From positions 1-64,000 of the forward strand of contig NZ_JARSBP010000007.1 in the NCBI RefSeq assembly GCF_029623955.1: a stretch of DNA of 64,000 bases. Direction: 5' to 3'. Position 1 is the first letter of the stretch; each line of letters starts with the position of its first letter. The notes under the pieces were generated by a model, which worked only from the letters and a program-made list of their open reading frames with translations, was not told the DNA's origin and did not search any database. Below are positions 53,015 through 61,442 of this stretch, piece after piece. A program made the position numbers and the translations under genes. The stretch comes from Mycobacterium sp. 236(2023) (GTDB lineage: Bacteria; Actinomycetota; Actinomycetes; Mycobacteriales; Mycobacteriaceae).

Positions 53015-53961
53015 AACTCAACCTCACCAGCCCCGCCGACATCCTCGCCGCGCTCCCGCACATCCTCGGCTACATCCCCACCGACGACCTCATCGCGCTC
53101 ACCTTCGACACCGCGCACACCACACCGCACATCACCCTGCGCGCCGCGATCCGCGCACCGCTCACCCTCACCGACGACGACGCGCACCGCTTCCCCGACC
53201 TGTGCGGTCTCACCGCCGACCGCACACCCGGAGCGCTGCTGATCGCCATCACCCCCGAGCACCGCAGCGCACCCACCGCACACCTGCTCGCCACGGTGCG
53301 CACCGCACTCCACCGCACCGGCATCCTCGTGCACCGCACTCTCACCACCGCGACCGTCACCGACGCCGGCCACTGGCTCGACCCCGACACCGGACACCAC
53401 GGCGCCACCAAGCCTTACACCGACTCCGCCGCCACCGCGCTCGGCGTCCTGCAGGGACGCGTCATCGCCGCCTCACGGCAGGCCATGGCCGACGAATTCA
53501 CCGAAGCCGAGCTCGCCCCCGAAGTCGACACCGACGACCTGCCCAGCGTCGCCGCACAAACCGCCGCCGACCTCCAACGGGTCATCAGCGAGAACGGACA
53601 TCCGTCAACAGATCTCGCAGCACGCACCGCCCTCGTCGTTAGCGCCCACGTCGGACTCCGCGACGAACTCCTGCGCCTGGGCGCCGACCACGAACTGGCC
53701 GCCGCCCGCACCTGGACCCTCATCGCCGCCCACCACCGCGGCCGCCGCCGCGCCGAACTACTCGCCATGGCCGCCCTCACCTACTACGCCGCCCAAGACA
53801 CCGTCCGCACCGGCCTCGCCCTCCACAACGCCCGCGAAGCCCTCGACCACGACGCCGAGCTCCCCACCCTCGCCCTGCTGACCGAGCACGCACTCCAAAC
53901 AGCACTGCCGCCCAGCCGAATCCGCACACTCCTCACCCGAGACGACAGCAGCCGGACCTAA
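53002..53961 (+). CDS. DUF4192 family protein
   Basis: A 319-residue protein of the actinobacterial DUF4192 family. The family opening LTSPADILAALPHILGYIP is clear, and the C-terminal half is helical with repeated alanine-rich segments (ALTYYAAQDTVRTGLAL). Its function is unknown; it is common on actinobacterial plasmids as well as chromosomes. ATG 53002 follows GGAGAAAC; an open frame extends 81 codons upstream but crosses the repeated leader and is not credible. Confidence 0.82.
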   Translation: MTTTELNLTSPADILAALPHILGYIPTDDLIALTFDTAHTTPHITLRAAIRAPLTLTDDDAHRFPDLCGLTADRTPGALLIAITPEHRSAPTAHLLATVRTALHRTGILVHRTLTTATVTDAGHWLDPDTGHHGATKPYTDSAATALGVLQGRVIAASRQAMADEFTEAELAPEVDTDDLPSVAAQTAADLQRVISENGHPSTDLAARTALVVSAHVGLRDELLRLGADHELAAARTWTLIAAHHRGRRRAELLAMAALTYYAAQDTVRTGLALHNAREALDHDAELPTLALLTEHALQTALPPSRIRTLLTRDDSSRT

Positions 53962-54019
53962 GCGAGCCCGTCACCAGCGCCGGCGCGGCCACACCCGCCA
54001 CGGGCCCCGCGCCGGCGCG

Positions 54020-54133
54020 TTACCACCCGGCCCAGCCAGCCGACAGCGACGCACCAATTTCGACGCACACCAAACAGGCCAGCGCCACCGCCTCGGCCGC
54101 CAACGCGACCACCGCAAACCAAATCTTGCCCAC
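54020..54133 (-). CDS. Possible small single-helix membrane peptide
   Basis: Thirty-seven codons from GTG 54133 encode a peptide with one hydrophobic helix (IWFAVVALAAEAVALACLV) and a short polar end. A good ribosome site, GGAAGGGG, lies five bases before the GTG. The region's base bias could produce such a frame by chance, and nothing else supports it. Confidence 0.3.
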   Translation of the reverse strand: MGKIWFAVVALAAEAVALACLVCVEIGASLSAGWAGW

Positions 54134-54254
54134 ACCAACCCCTTCCACCACAACCTCACCCCACCCTAAAACCGCCCCACCCACACCCCACGCACCAATC
54201 GCCCCGCCACCCACACCCACCACCGCACCCCCCCACCCCACCATCAACCAAAAA
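54121..54254. repeat. G-poor, C/A-rich strand-asymmetric tract
   Basis: The plus strand has only six G in 134 bases, so the minus strand is almost free of C and carries several runs of three to seven G. Such a strand can form G-quadruplexes or stay single-stranded easily. It lies right before the candidate transfer origin. Confidence 0.7.
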
Positions 54255-54259
54255 GCGTC

Positions 54260-54346
54260 TGGCACATTGGCACAGGGGTGCAATACTGGTTTCGGGCGCG
54301 CTGCGCGCACCCGAAACGCTGTTACCGCAAGCGGTTTGATATCCGC
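54260..54346. promoter_or_regulatory. Candidate origin of transfer (oriT) of the MobF relaxase
   Basis: A direct repeat TGGCACA-T-TGGCACA (54260-54274) is followed by an inverted repeat with arms GTTTCGGG/CCCGAAAC (54289-54317), a second with arms ACCGC/GCGGT (54324-54335), and the GCGGATATC-type site (54335-54346). A relaxase gene starts 20 bases later. Repeats and hairpins directly before a relaxase gene are the usual form of an oriT. Confidence 0.45.
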
Positions 54347-54366
54347 GCCGTCTGGATGAGTTTGTC

Positions 54367-57171
54367 ATGTTGACCATTGCGCGTCTGAAGCGCCGTAGCA
54401 TCGCGTACTACACCGCGACAGCGAATGAGGCGAAACAGGCTGCACTGGACCGGCAGAGCGCCAACGGTGGCCTGGCCGAGTACTACACCGAAGGCGATAC
54501 GCGGATTCCGACTTGGGTCGTGATCGGTGACAGCGCGGTGGTTTCTGCCGTGACGGGACTGAGTGACGGCGCGCTGCACGGGGGTGAAGCGGACAACGAC
54601 GCGGTGACTACCTGGCTGGATAACGGCAGGACGCCCAGCGGTATTCAGGGCCGCGCGTTCACCGACAGCAGCGTGCACGGCTTCGATCTGACCTTCGCGG
54701 CTCCGAAAAGCGTGTCACTGATCCGTGCCCTCACCGACGATGTCGCCGAGAAGATCGTCGCGGCTGCCCATGCCAAAGCAGTGAGCGCGGCGATGGAGTA
54801 TCTGCATCAGCACGCGGGTTACACCAGGGTGCATAACCCGCAGACCGGGGCCAAAGATCTGCAGCGCCTGCCTGGTTTGGTCGCCGTCGCTTACCAGCAC
54901 GAGACGTCGCGCTGCGGCGATCCGCATCTGCACACCCACGTCATCGTGCCGAACCGGCAGCCCCGCCGGGACGGACAACTGGTCAGCCTGGACTCGAAGT
55001 CGCTGCACCACGAGGCAAAAGCCGCTGGCATCGTGTATCAGGCAACGCTGCGCCGCGAGCTGTACGCCGAGCGCGGTTTCGAATGGAACCCCGTCGACGC
55101 GCACACCGGGATGGCCGAAATCGCCGGTGTCGACAAAGCGTGCATCAAATCGTGGTCACAACGCTCGACGCGCCTGCGGGAATGGGCGCGGGACAACCTG
55201 GTCGTGGTCGACGGTGAACCCACCGCGGCGCAACTGGCCGCCGCGCAGAAGGCGACACGCCCGGTGAAACCGGAGGGCCTCGCGTGGGCGGATCTGAAGG
55301 CGCAGTGGCGCACCGATGTGCGGGGGCTGGTGCTGGACCGCGCAGCGCACTTCGAGGCGCGCACCGCACGTCGCGCCGATGCGCGCTCACTGGATGCGGC
55401 GCACATCGCGCACATGACAGCGCACATCGACAAGGCCGCGTTCACGCGCGCCGATCTCGTCGAAGTGGTCGGCGCGCAACTGCCCATCGACGAGCCGGTG
55501 GAACCGCGCGCGGTCATCGAGCGCATCGTCGACGCCGCGGCGATCCGCGTGAGCGCAGTGCGCGCAGCGCACGAGCGGGAGGGCTCGGAGCGATTCACCG
55601 TCGCGCCGGTGATAGTGGAGGAGGAACGCATCCTCGACCTTGCGGACCGGCAAGGGGGCACCGCGCGTCTTGATGTTCGCGCCGAGGATGTCGGTGACCT
55701 GTCGGTCAATCAGCAGCGCGTCATCCGCAGTATCGCGCTGTCACCGTTCCTCGTCCAACCGCTGCAAGCCCCGGCGGGTGCGGGAAAAACTCACTCGCTC
55801 AAGGCGCTGCGGGCAGCGGCACACCGCGCGCGCAAGGAGGTGCTCGTGTTAGCACCGACCGGAAAAGCTGTCGACGAAGCGATGAGCGAGGGGGCCGGCG
55901 ATCGCGGGCTCACAGTGGCCAAGGCGCTGCATCTCATCGCCGACCGTCGCCTCGAAGTCACGCCGTCCACTCTGGTGATCATCGACGAGGCCTCCATGCT
56001 CGGTACCCCCGAACTCCAGAAGCTTATGAGTTGCGCGGCCGCGGGCCGTTCAAAGATGGTGCTCGTCGGTGACCCATACCAGTTGGCGCCGGTGAAGGCG
56101 CGCGGCGGCATGTTCGAGCAGTTGTGCGCCGAACTGCCGTGGTCGCAACGGCTCGGTGAAGTGTGGCGGATGCGCAGTACCGAAGAGCGCGACGCGTCGC
56201 TGGCGCTGCGGTCCGCGCAGGGTCGTCGTCTGCGGACCACGGTCAAGTGGTACCGCGATCACGGGCGCCTCCACACGGGTGATCCGATCGCGATGGCCAC
56301 CGACGCTCTCACGGCATACACCGGGGACCATCAGCACAAGCGCGACGCCCTCCTCATCTGCGACACCTGGGAGATGGCCGACGCACTGAATCGCCGCCTC
56401 CACGACACGTACAACGCGGACGGCCCCACCGTCCGATGTGGACGAGACCAGCAGGTCGGGGTTGGAGACTTGATCATGAGCCGCAGCAATGACACAACGA
56501 TCTCCGTGCAGCCGGCTGCTGCCAACGGCGGCAGCCGAGTGGATCAAGTTCGTAACGGAAACCGCTGGCTCGTGAAAAGCGTTGATACAAAGAGCCACAG
56601 GGTGACGGCCGAACGTGTCGGCGATGGCGCAAGAGTCGTGTTCGAAGGTGACTACCTGCGCGACAGCGTCACATTGGGCTATGCGGCCACCGTGCACTCC
56701 GCGCAGGGCGTCACCGCAGACCGGTCCTACGCCATCGTCAGCGAATGCGCCTCGCGGGCAATGCTGTACGTCGCGATGACACGTGGTAGGGACGTAAATC
56801 AGGCGTACATCTACCAGCGTTTCGGAGGAGAAGCCGACCACGAACATTCCAAGCCTATCTTCGGCGATGCTGTTCACCTCAGCCAGCGCGGCAACAAATA
56901 CAGTGCGGCGCATCGATTCCGAGGAATTCTCGCGAACGATGACAGACCGCGAAGCATGCACATCGAGGCTGACCGCGCGGATCGGGGACTTCTTTCTGGC
57001 AACGTAGTCGAGGTGCTGCAAAGGAACGACATGCGCCGCGGTCGGCGAGACGCCGCGTGGCGAGCGGCCGGGATGGCCGAAAGTGTGTGGAACGCAACTT
57101 CGGAGCGCCTTGCGAATTCCATCAAACGGAGCCGAGTGCGGGGTCGCGAAGGTGTCAGTGCGGAATTGTGA
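54367..57171 (+). CDS. MobF (TrwC/TraA-type) conjugative relaxase-helicase
   Basis: A 934-residue protein that nicks the transfer origin and unwinds the strand to be moved. The relaxase domain (about 1-300) has paired tyrosines Y14-Y15 and the three-histidine metal motif H187, H189, H191 in HLHTH. The helicase part has Walker A GAGKT with K474, Walker B IIDEAS with D540-E541, and ends with TVHSAQGVTAD and MLYVAMTRGRDVNQ. The protein is shorter than many MobF relaxases (1,000-1,900) but all key motifs are there. A fragment of a second copy is at 44198. No coupling protein or type IV channel gene is in the window. Confidence 0.93.
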   Translation: MLTIARLKRRSIAYYTATANEAKQAALDRQSANGGLAEYYTEGDTRIPTWVVIGDSAVVSAVTGLSDGALHGGEADNDAVTTWLDNGRTPSGIQGRAFTDSSVHGFDLTFAAPKSVSLIRALTDDVAEKIVAAAHAKAVSAAMEYLHQHAGYTRVHNPQTGAKDLQRLPGLVAVAYQHETSRCGDPHLHTHVIVPNRQPRRDGQLVSLDSKSLHHEAKAAGIVYQATLRRELYAERGFEWNPVDAHTGMAEIAGVDKACIKSWSQRSTRLREWARDNLVVVDGEPTAAQLAAAQKATRPVKPEGLAWADLKAQWRTDVRGLVLDRAAHFEARTARRADARSLDAAHIAHMTAHIDKAAFTRADLVEVVGAQLPIDEPVEPRAVIERIVDAAAIRVSAVRAAHEREGSERFTVAPVIVEEERILDLADRQGGTARLDVRAEDVGDLSVNQQRVIRSIALSPFLVQPLQAPAGAGKTHSLKALRAAAHRARKEVLVLAPTGKAVDEAMSEGAGDRGLTVAKALHLIADRRLEVTPSTLVIIDEASMLGTPELQKLMSCAAAGRSKMVLVGDPYQLAPVKARGGMFEQLCAELPWSQRLGEVWRMRSTEERDASLALRSAQGRRLRTTVKWYRDHGRLHTGDPIAMATDALTAYTGDHQHKRDALLICDTWEMADALNRRLHDTYNADGPTVRCGRDQQVGVGDLIMSRSNDTTISVQPAAANGGSRVDQVRNGNRWLVKSVDTKSHRVTAERVGDGARVVFEGDYLRDSVTLGYAATVHSAQGVTADRSYAIVSECASRAMLYVAMTRGRDVNQAYIYQRFGGEADHEHSKPIFGDAVHLSQRGNKYSAAHRFRGILANDDRPRSMHIEADRADRGLLSGNVVEVLQRNDMRRGRRDAAWRAAGMAESVWNATSERLANSIKRSRVRGREGVSAEL

Positions 57172-57435
57172 GGCCGTGGATATAGCTGACGTTGGTCTTC
57201 CCTGACCGAAGTCATCAGCGGGAATCTAGTTGGGCGACAATAGTCCTGACTACGGCAGGTCACCTATACTGGTGGCTGCTGGACTCTGTAAGGGGCATGA
57301 ATTCGATTGCGCGCCCTATTTCAAGCCGAATGCCGCTCTGCAGAATTTTGAATGATCCGCGCGGTTCATAGTTTGGTCTCGATTTTAAGTTTACTGAGTT
57401 GTCCAGCGGCTTTTCGGGAATCAACTAGGTTGGTA

Positions 57436-59376
57436 TCAGGAGAGGGCGGCACGCAGCGGGGCGCCGGGGATCTGGAGCAGGACGGTCCCCGACGTAGCGG
57501 TCGCGGTCGCCGACCGTGGGGTGCCTGGCCTCAACGCCGTGTACTCCCCGAACAGCTGCCCGGCAGTGATTGTGCGGACGAGGGACTCCGCACGTTCCAT
57601 CCGGACCTGGCCGGAGACGACAAAATACGCGTCGTCTCCGAAATCATTCTCCCGAAAGATCACCGAGGAATGCTCGCAGCGGCGCACGGTCACGCCACCG
57701 GCGACCGCATCAATTGTCTCGGCGTCGAGCGCCGCGAGCAGGGGCACCTGCGATAGTGCGGTGAGATGGTCGGCCGGCGCGGGTAGGTGCGCTGTGCGCT
57801 CCGATGAGGCAGCCTCGATGACCTGGCTGGTGGCCGGGAAGCCGGTGAGGATGGCGAGGAAAGCGTTGCGCGGCAATGTCCAAAGCAGACAGTTCGTCGT
57901 CGCCCGGACGGTGGCGGTGCGGGGACCGTCGGCTAACAGCGCCAGCTCGCCGAAGAAGTCGTCAGGCCCCAGCGACCGCACAAACCTGCGATCGACGTAC
58001 ACCTCGAGCTCGCCATCCTCCACAACGTAGAACGCGTCACCGTACTCACCCTGATGGATCACCACCTCCCCCGCGGCGACGTCTAGGGGTTCGATCTGGC
58101 TCGCCAGGCGGTCCCGCAGAGAGTTCGGCAGTGGGTCGAAAAGTGCGACCCCGTCTAGTGCTTCGATCCGCTCCCGCGTCTCGGCCACTCTGGCATCGGT
58201 CCGCAATACCGGCAACGCGAGGGCGATCGCGCCGACCGCCGCCGCCACACCCAAGACGTACAGGCTGGTGCTCACCGACCACCGATCGATCAGGTAGGCA
58301 GCGGCCCACACACCGGCGGCGGTCGCCAGGCACCCGGCACCCTCCAGCGTTCCTAACACCCGGCCACTGGATGACAACGGCACCAAGCCTTGGATTTGAA
58401 CCTGGCTAGCCGTGGTCACCAAGGCGGCTCCCGCGCCGAAGGCGATGCTTGCGGCAAGGACGAGCACCGCGTGCGGGACCGCGGCGGTGAGACCGAGACC
58501 GAGTCCGGTGACCAGGGTGGCGAAGACGAACCACGGGCCGAGGCGGCGCCGCCCGATCGCGCCCAGCGCCGCCCCGGCGAGTAGCCCACCTGCGGCGACG
58601 CCAGCGAGGAGCACGCCGGGCCCCGCGTCACCCCAGCCGAGAGTCTCGATGGCCAGCGGGATAACGAACACTTCGCTTGCCCCCAGGGCCGCGAACCCCA
58701 GCATGGTGATTAAAGCGACAGCACGTACATCACGCTGAGCGATGGCGCGCGTTCCGCTGATCACCTCCGCGACCGCGCGCCGCAGACCTGATCCCGGGAT
58801 CACCGGCGGGAGATCTGACGCCGCCACCCGTACGATCGCCGCCGCGGCTGCAGAGCCCAAAGCGAACAAGGCCGCAGCTGACATTGCGATCGCCGGTGTT
58901 GTCGCGGCCAACATTAACCCACCTGCCACTGGACCGACCAGCACGCCGACGTTCTCGCTGGCGCTGAGCCAGGCGTAAGCGCGGATGAGTTGCTCGGGGC
59001 GCGTGGTGACCGACGGCAGCAGGGCCGCACACGTTGGTCGGACGAACAGCGTGGCGATCCCCTCGACCACCGCCACCACGACGAGCACCGCCACTGAGGG
59101 GAACAAGGCTGCCGAGACGACCGTGAAACCCACTGCGAGAAAACGCAGTCCGAGCATCAGGGCGAGAACGCGCTCACGTCGGTACCGGTCGATGATGTAC
59201 CCGACGGCCGGGCCGAGCATTCCGGCGGGCAGCACCGATGCGACACCGATCGCGCCAATGGCGCCCACGCCGCCCAACGAGAACGCGAAAACAGTTGCTA
59301 CCGAGTACCACATCCACTCGGCGATCGACCCGGACAGCCGACTGACGATCAGTAGGCTGACTGCGCGTGAACTCAA
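57436..59376 (-). CDS. MFS transporter with two C-terminal cyclic-nucleotide-binding domains
   Basis: A 646-residue fusion. Residues about 1-395 form an MFS-type permease with about a dozen hydrophobic helices (for example VLVVVAVVEGIATLFV, LALPVL before the linker) and the RYRRERV loop after helix 2. CNB1 (about 404-515) has the phosphate-binding cassette FGELALLADGPRTATV; CNB2 (about 538-646) has FGEYTALRPGTPRSATA. Both keep the glutamate and arginine that hold the cyclic phosphate. The likely start is TTG 59376, overlapping the stop of the decarboxylase gene (TTGA); this needs checking because the ribosome site is weak. It should export or import a small solute under cAMP control. Confidence 0.85.
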   Translation of the reverse strand: MSSRAVSLLIVSRLSGSIAEWMWYSVATVFAFSLGGVGAIGAIGVASVLPAGMLGPAVGYIIDRYRRERVLALMLGLRFLAVGFTVVSAALFPSVAVLVVVAVVEGIATLFVRPTCAALLPSVTTRPEQLIRAYAWLSASENVGVLVGPVAGGLMLAATTPAIAMSAAALFALGSAAAAAIVRVAASDLPPVIPGSGLRRAVAEVISGTRAIAQRDVRAVALITMLGFAALGASEVFVIPLAIETLGWGDAGPGVLLAGVAAGGLLAGAALGAIGRRRLGPWFVFATLVTGLGLGLTAAVPHAVLVLAASIAFGAGAALVTTASQVQIQGLVPLSSSGRVLGTLEGAGCLATAAGVWAAAYLIDRWSVSTSLYVLGVAAAVGAIALALPVLRTDARVAETRERIEALDGVALFDPLPNSLRDRLASQIEPLDVAAGEVVIHQGEYGDAFYVVEDGELEVYVDRRFVRSLGPDDFFGELALLADGPRTATVRATTNCLLWTLPRNAFLAILTGFPATSQVIEAASSERTAHLPAPADHLTALSQVPLLAALDAETIDAVAGGVTVRRCEHSSVIFRENDFGDDAYFVVSGQVRMERAESLVRTITAGQLFGEYTALRPGTPRSATATATSGTVLLQIPGAPLRAALS

Positions 59377-61271
59377 GAGCGCTGCAGTCGTGTGTGAACG
59401 GCGTCTTGGATACGCTCTCTCAGAGCGGGTAACCGCGCCGCGACCGCGTAGGCATGTTGTGGTACCACGAGGAGCCGCAGTGGCGTAGTCGCCACGACGT
59501 CGGCCAGTCGCGGATAGCCGAACCCGCCACCCCAGTCGGCGGCGGCAAGTTCGCCGAAGAAGTTGCCGGATCCCAAGGTGCGGACCAGCTCTGCATTGAC
59601 GAACACCTCGACCGTGCCGTCGAGGATGACGTAGAAGTCGCGGTCGGGGTCCCACCGCCGCACAATCTGTTCGCCCGGTGCGGCCGTTCGCACCTGGCAT
59701 GCCGCGGCAAGGAATTCGACTGTCTCTTCGTCGGCGTCGGCGAACACCTCCAGCGCGGCCATCTCCTCGACGCTGATGTCGATGACACCGTTCCAGGTAA
59801 TTGGAACCGAGGGCGTACGGCTGACTATCTGAGTCAGGCCAACGGCTTTGGTCGCGGGCGCGGCTACATCGCGTGATTCCAACCAAGTCAGCACCCCGCG
59901 TACGTCCTCCCAGCCAGAGGTGTGGTTGAGCACGCACAGACGGATCGCATACCGCCCCTGCAGCCGGGTGGACGACACAAGTCCGTAGCCAGATTCTTCG
60001 AGAGCCCGAACAAGCTCAGCGTTCATCGCACCGAGCCGCGCCTCGTCGTCGACTTCGCGAAAACGTCGACGGAAGCAGATGATTCCCAGTTGCGCAGGCA
60101 GCAGGAGTTCGAGATGGACACTGCTTTCGACGTATTGCTGTGCCGAGGCCGCGAGGTCGAGCGCCCGGTCGATGGTCGCGCGGAACGCGTCGAGTCCGAA
60201 GTAGCGAATCGAGATCCAGATCTTGAACGCCCTTGCCATCCGGCTCAGTTGAAGACCGAGATCGGCGAAGTTAACCTCGCCCGACGACACCACCGCGTCC
60301 TTGAGGTAGTCGGGTGTCATCTCGAATGCCCGCAGCAGACGCCGTCCGTCTCGTACGAGCACTGCCCCACATTCGAACGGTTGATACAGCCACTTATGCG
60401 GGTCGAGGGTCGCCGAGTCGGCGCGTTCGATGCCTGCTAATGCGGTACGCCCGCGTTCGGTGAGTGCCGCGAATCCCCCGTACGCGGCGTCGACATGCAT
60501 CCACATGCCGTATTTCGCACAGATGTCTGCGATTTCGTGCAAGGGGTCAATGCTGCCGCTGTTGGTGGCCCCTGCTGCAGCGGAGACGAAGATGGGTCGG
60601 CGCCCTGTGCGTACATCGGCCTCGACCGCACCGACGAGGGCGTCGGCGCGCATCGCATACCGGTCATCGACAGGGATGATGCGCACCTGATCGGGGCGGA
60701 AACCTAGGATTCGGCCGGCGCGCGCCAGCGAAGAATGTGCTTGATCCGACACGTAGGCGACGACGTCATCGGTCATGGGACCGACGAGATACTCGCGCGC
60801 AGCGGCCAGAGCCGTCATGTTCGCCGACGAACCTCCGCTGACCAGAACGCCCGCGGCCGTCTCCGGAAGACCGAGCCAGTCGGCGAACCAACGCAGCACT
60901 GTGAGCTCGACTTGACTCGGACCCGCCGACTCCATCCAGGCGCCACAGTATGCGTTGACCCCCGCGGCAAGAAAGTCACCGAGGGCCGAGGGCCAAGTTC
61001 CGTTGGACGGAATGAAAGCGAAGTAGCGCGGGTGCTCGCTGCGGGACATGAAGGGCAGCACATCCGCGCGGAGGTCACGCAGAATGGTTTCGAAGCTTTC
61101 GGGGCCGCTGGGCGGCGTGGCAGGAATGCGGGCGACCATCTCCGACGGGGTGGCCCTCCGCAATGTAGGGGCATCAGACGCCGTCAGATGATCAACCAGA
61201 AAGTCGACCATGGCGTAGCCCTGCTGACGCATCGAGTCAGCGTCGATAAACAAGGGATCGTCGGACTTCAC
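59373..61271 (-). CDS. PLP-dependent group II decarboxylase with C-terminal cyclic-nucleotide-binding domain
   Basis: A 632-residue fusion. Residues about 1-470 are an aromatic-L-amino-acid/glutamate-decarboxylase-type enzyme: ring-stacking H179, D261 in HVDAAYGG, and the PLP lysine K293 in DPHKW. Residues about 505-625 are a CNB domain with FFGELAAADWGGG followed by YPRLADV, a longer loop than usual but keeping Glu and Arg. The enzyme should make an amine and CO2 from an amino acid in the cytoplasm; the substrate is not predictable. It overlaps the MFS-CNB gene by four bases and is divergent from the adenylate cyclase at 61443, so cAMP control of the decarboxylase is a natural reading. Confidence 0.9.
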   Translation of the reverse strand: MKSDDPLFIDADSMRQQGYAMVDFLVDHLTASDAPTLRRATPSEMVARIPATPPSGPESFETILRDLRADVLPFMSRSEHPRYFAFIPSNGTWPSALGDFLAAGVNAYCGAWMESAGPSQVELTVLRWFADWLGLPETAAGVLVSGGSSANMTALAAAREYLVGPMTDDVVAYVSDQAHSSLARAGRILGFRPDQVRIIPVDDRYAMRADALVGAVEADVRTGRRPIFVSAAAGATNSGSIDPLHEIADICAKYGMWMHVDAAYGGFAALTERGRTALAGIERADSATLDPHKWLYQPFECGAVLVRDGRRLLRAFEMTPDYLKDAVVSSGEVNFADLGLQLSRMARAFKIWISIRYFGLDAFRATIDRALDLAASAQQYVESSVHLELLLPAQLGIICFRRRFREVDDEARLGAMNAELVRALEESGYGLVSSTRLQGRYAIRLCVLNHTSGWEDVRGVLTWLESRDVAAPATKAVGLTQIVSRTPSVPITWNGVIDISVEEMAALEVFADADEETVEFLAAACQVRTAAPGEQIVRRWDPDRDFYVILDGTVEVFVNAELVRTLGSGNFFGELAAADWGGGFGYPRLADVVATTPLRLLVVPQHAYAVAARLPALRERIQDAVHTRLQRS

Positions 61272-61350
61272 TGCCGTGACGGTACCGACGTCCGCTGGGC
61301 TTTACAGCACTTCGAAGATATGTAATCAAGTTTCGTTGGCTCAAATCTGC

Positions 61351-61369
61351 TCAACGACAAGGTCGTTGA
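61351..61369. promoter_or_regulatory. Perfect 8-base inverted repeat in the cyclase/decarboxylase divergent promoter
   Basis: TCAACGACAAGGTCGTTGA has fully complementary 8-base arms around AAG. It lies 74 bases before the cyclase start and 80 before the decarboxylase start, where one bound regulator could control both. It does not resemble the TGTGA-N6-TCACA CRP site. Confidence 0.55.
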
Positions 61370-61442
61370 CTATTCAAGCGCCGCGTTTCGCGCGTTGGTG
61401 TCCGCCGACCGCGCTGGCGATGACTGTCTTAGTCTGTGGCCC

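Larger units (their letters stand above)
53962..54366. other. Region upstream of the relaxase: G-poor tract and candidate transfer origin
   Basis: The 405 bases include a strand-biased tract (54121-54254) and, nearer the relaxase gene, a 7-base direct repeat (54260-54274) and two inverted repeats (54289-54317, 54324-54335). No plus-strand gene is present; a short minus-strand frame at 54020-54133 is a weak candidate. Confidence 0.55.

Noticed and set aside
57298..57372. A 24-codon frame starting at an ATG after a possible -10 box TATACT
   Set aside because: A ribosome-like GGGG is present, but length and composition give no support for a real peptide.
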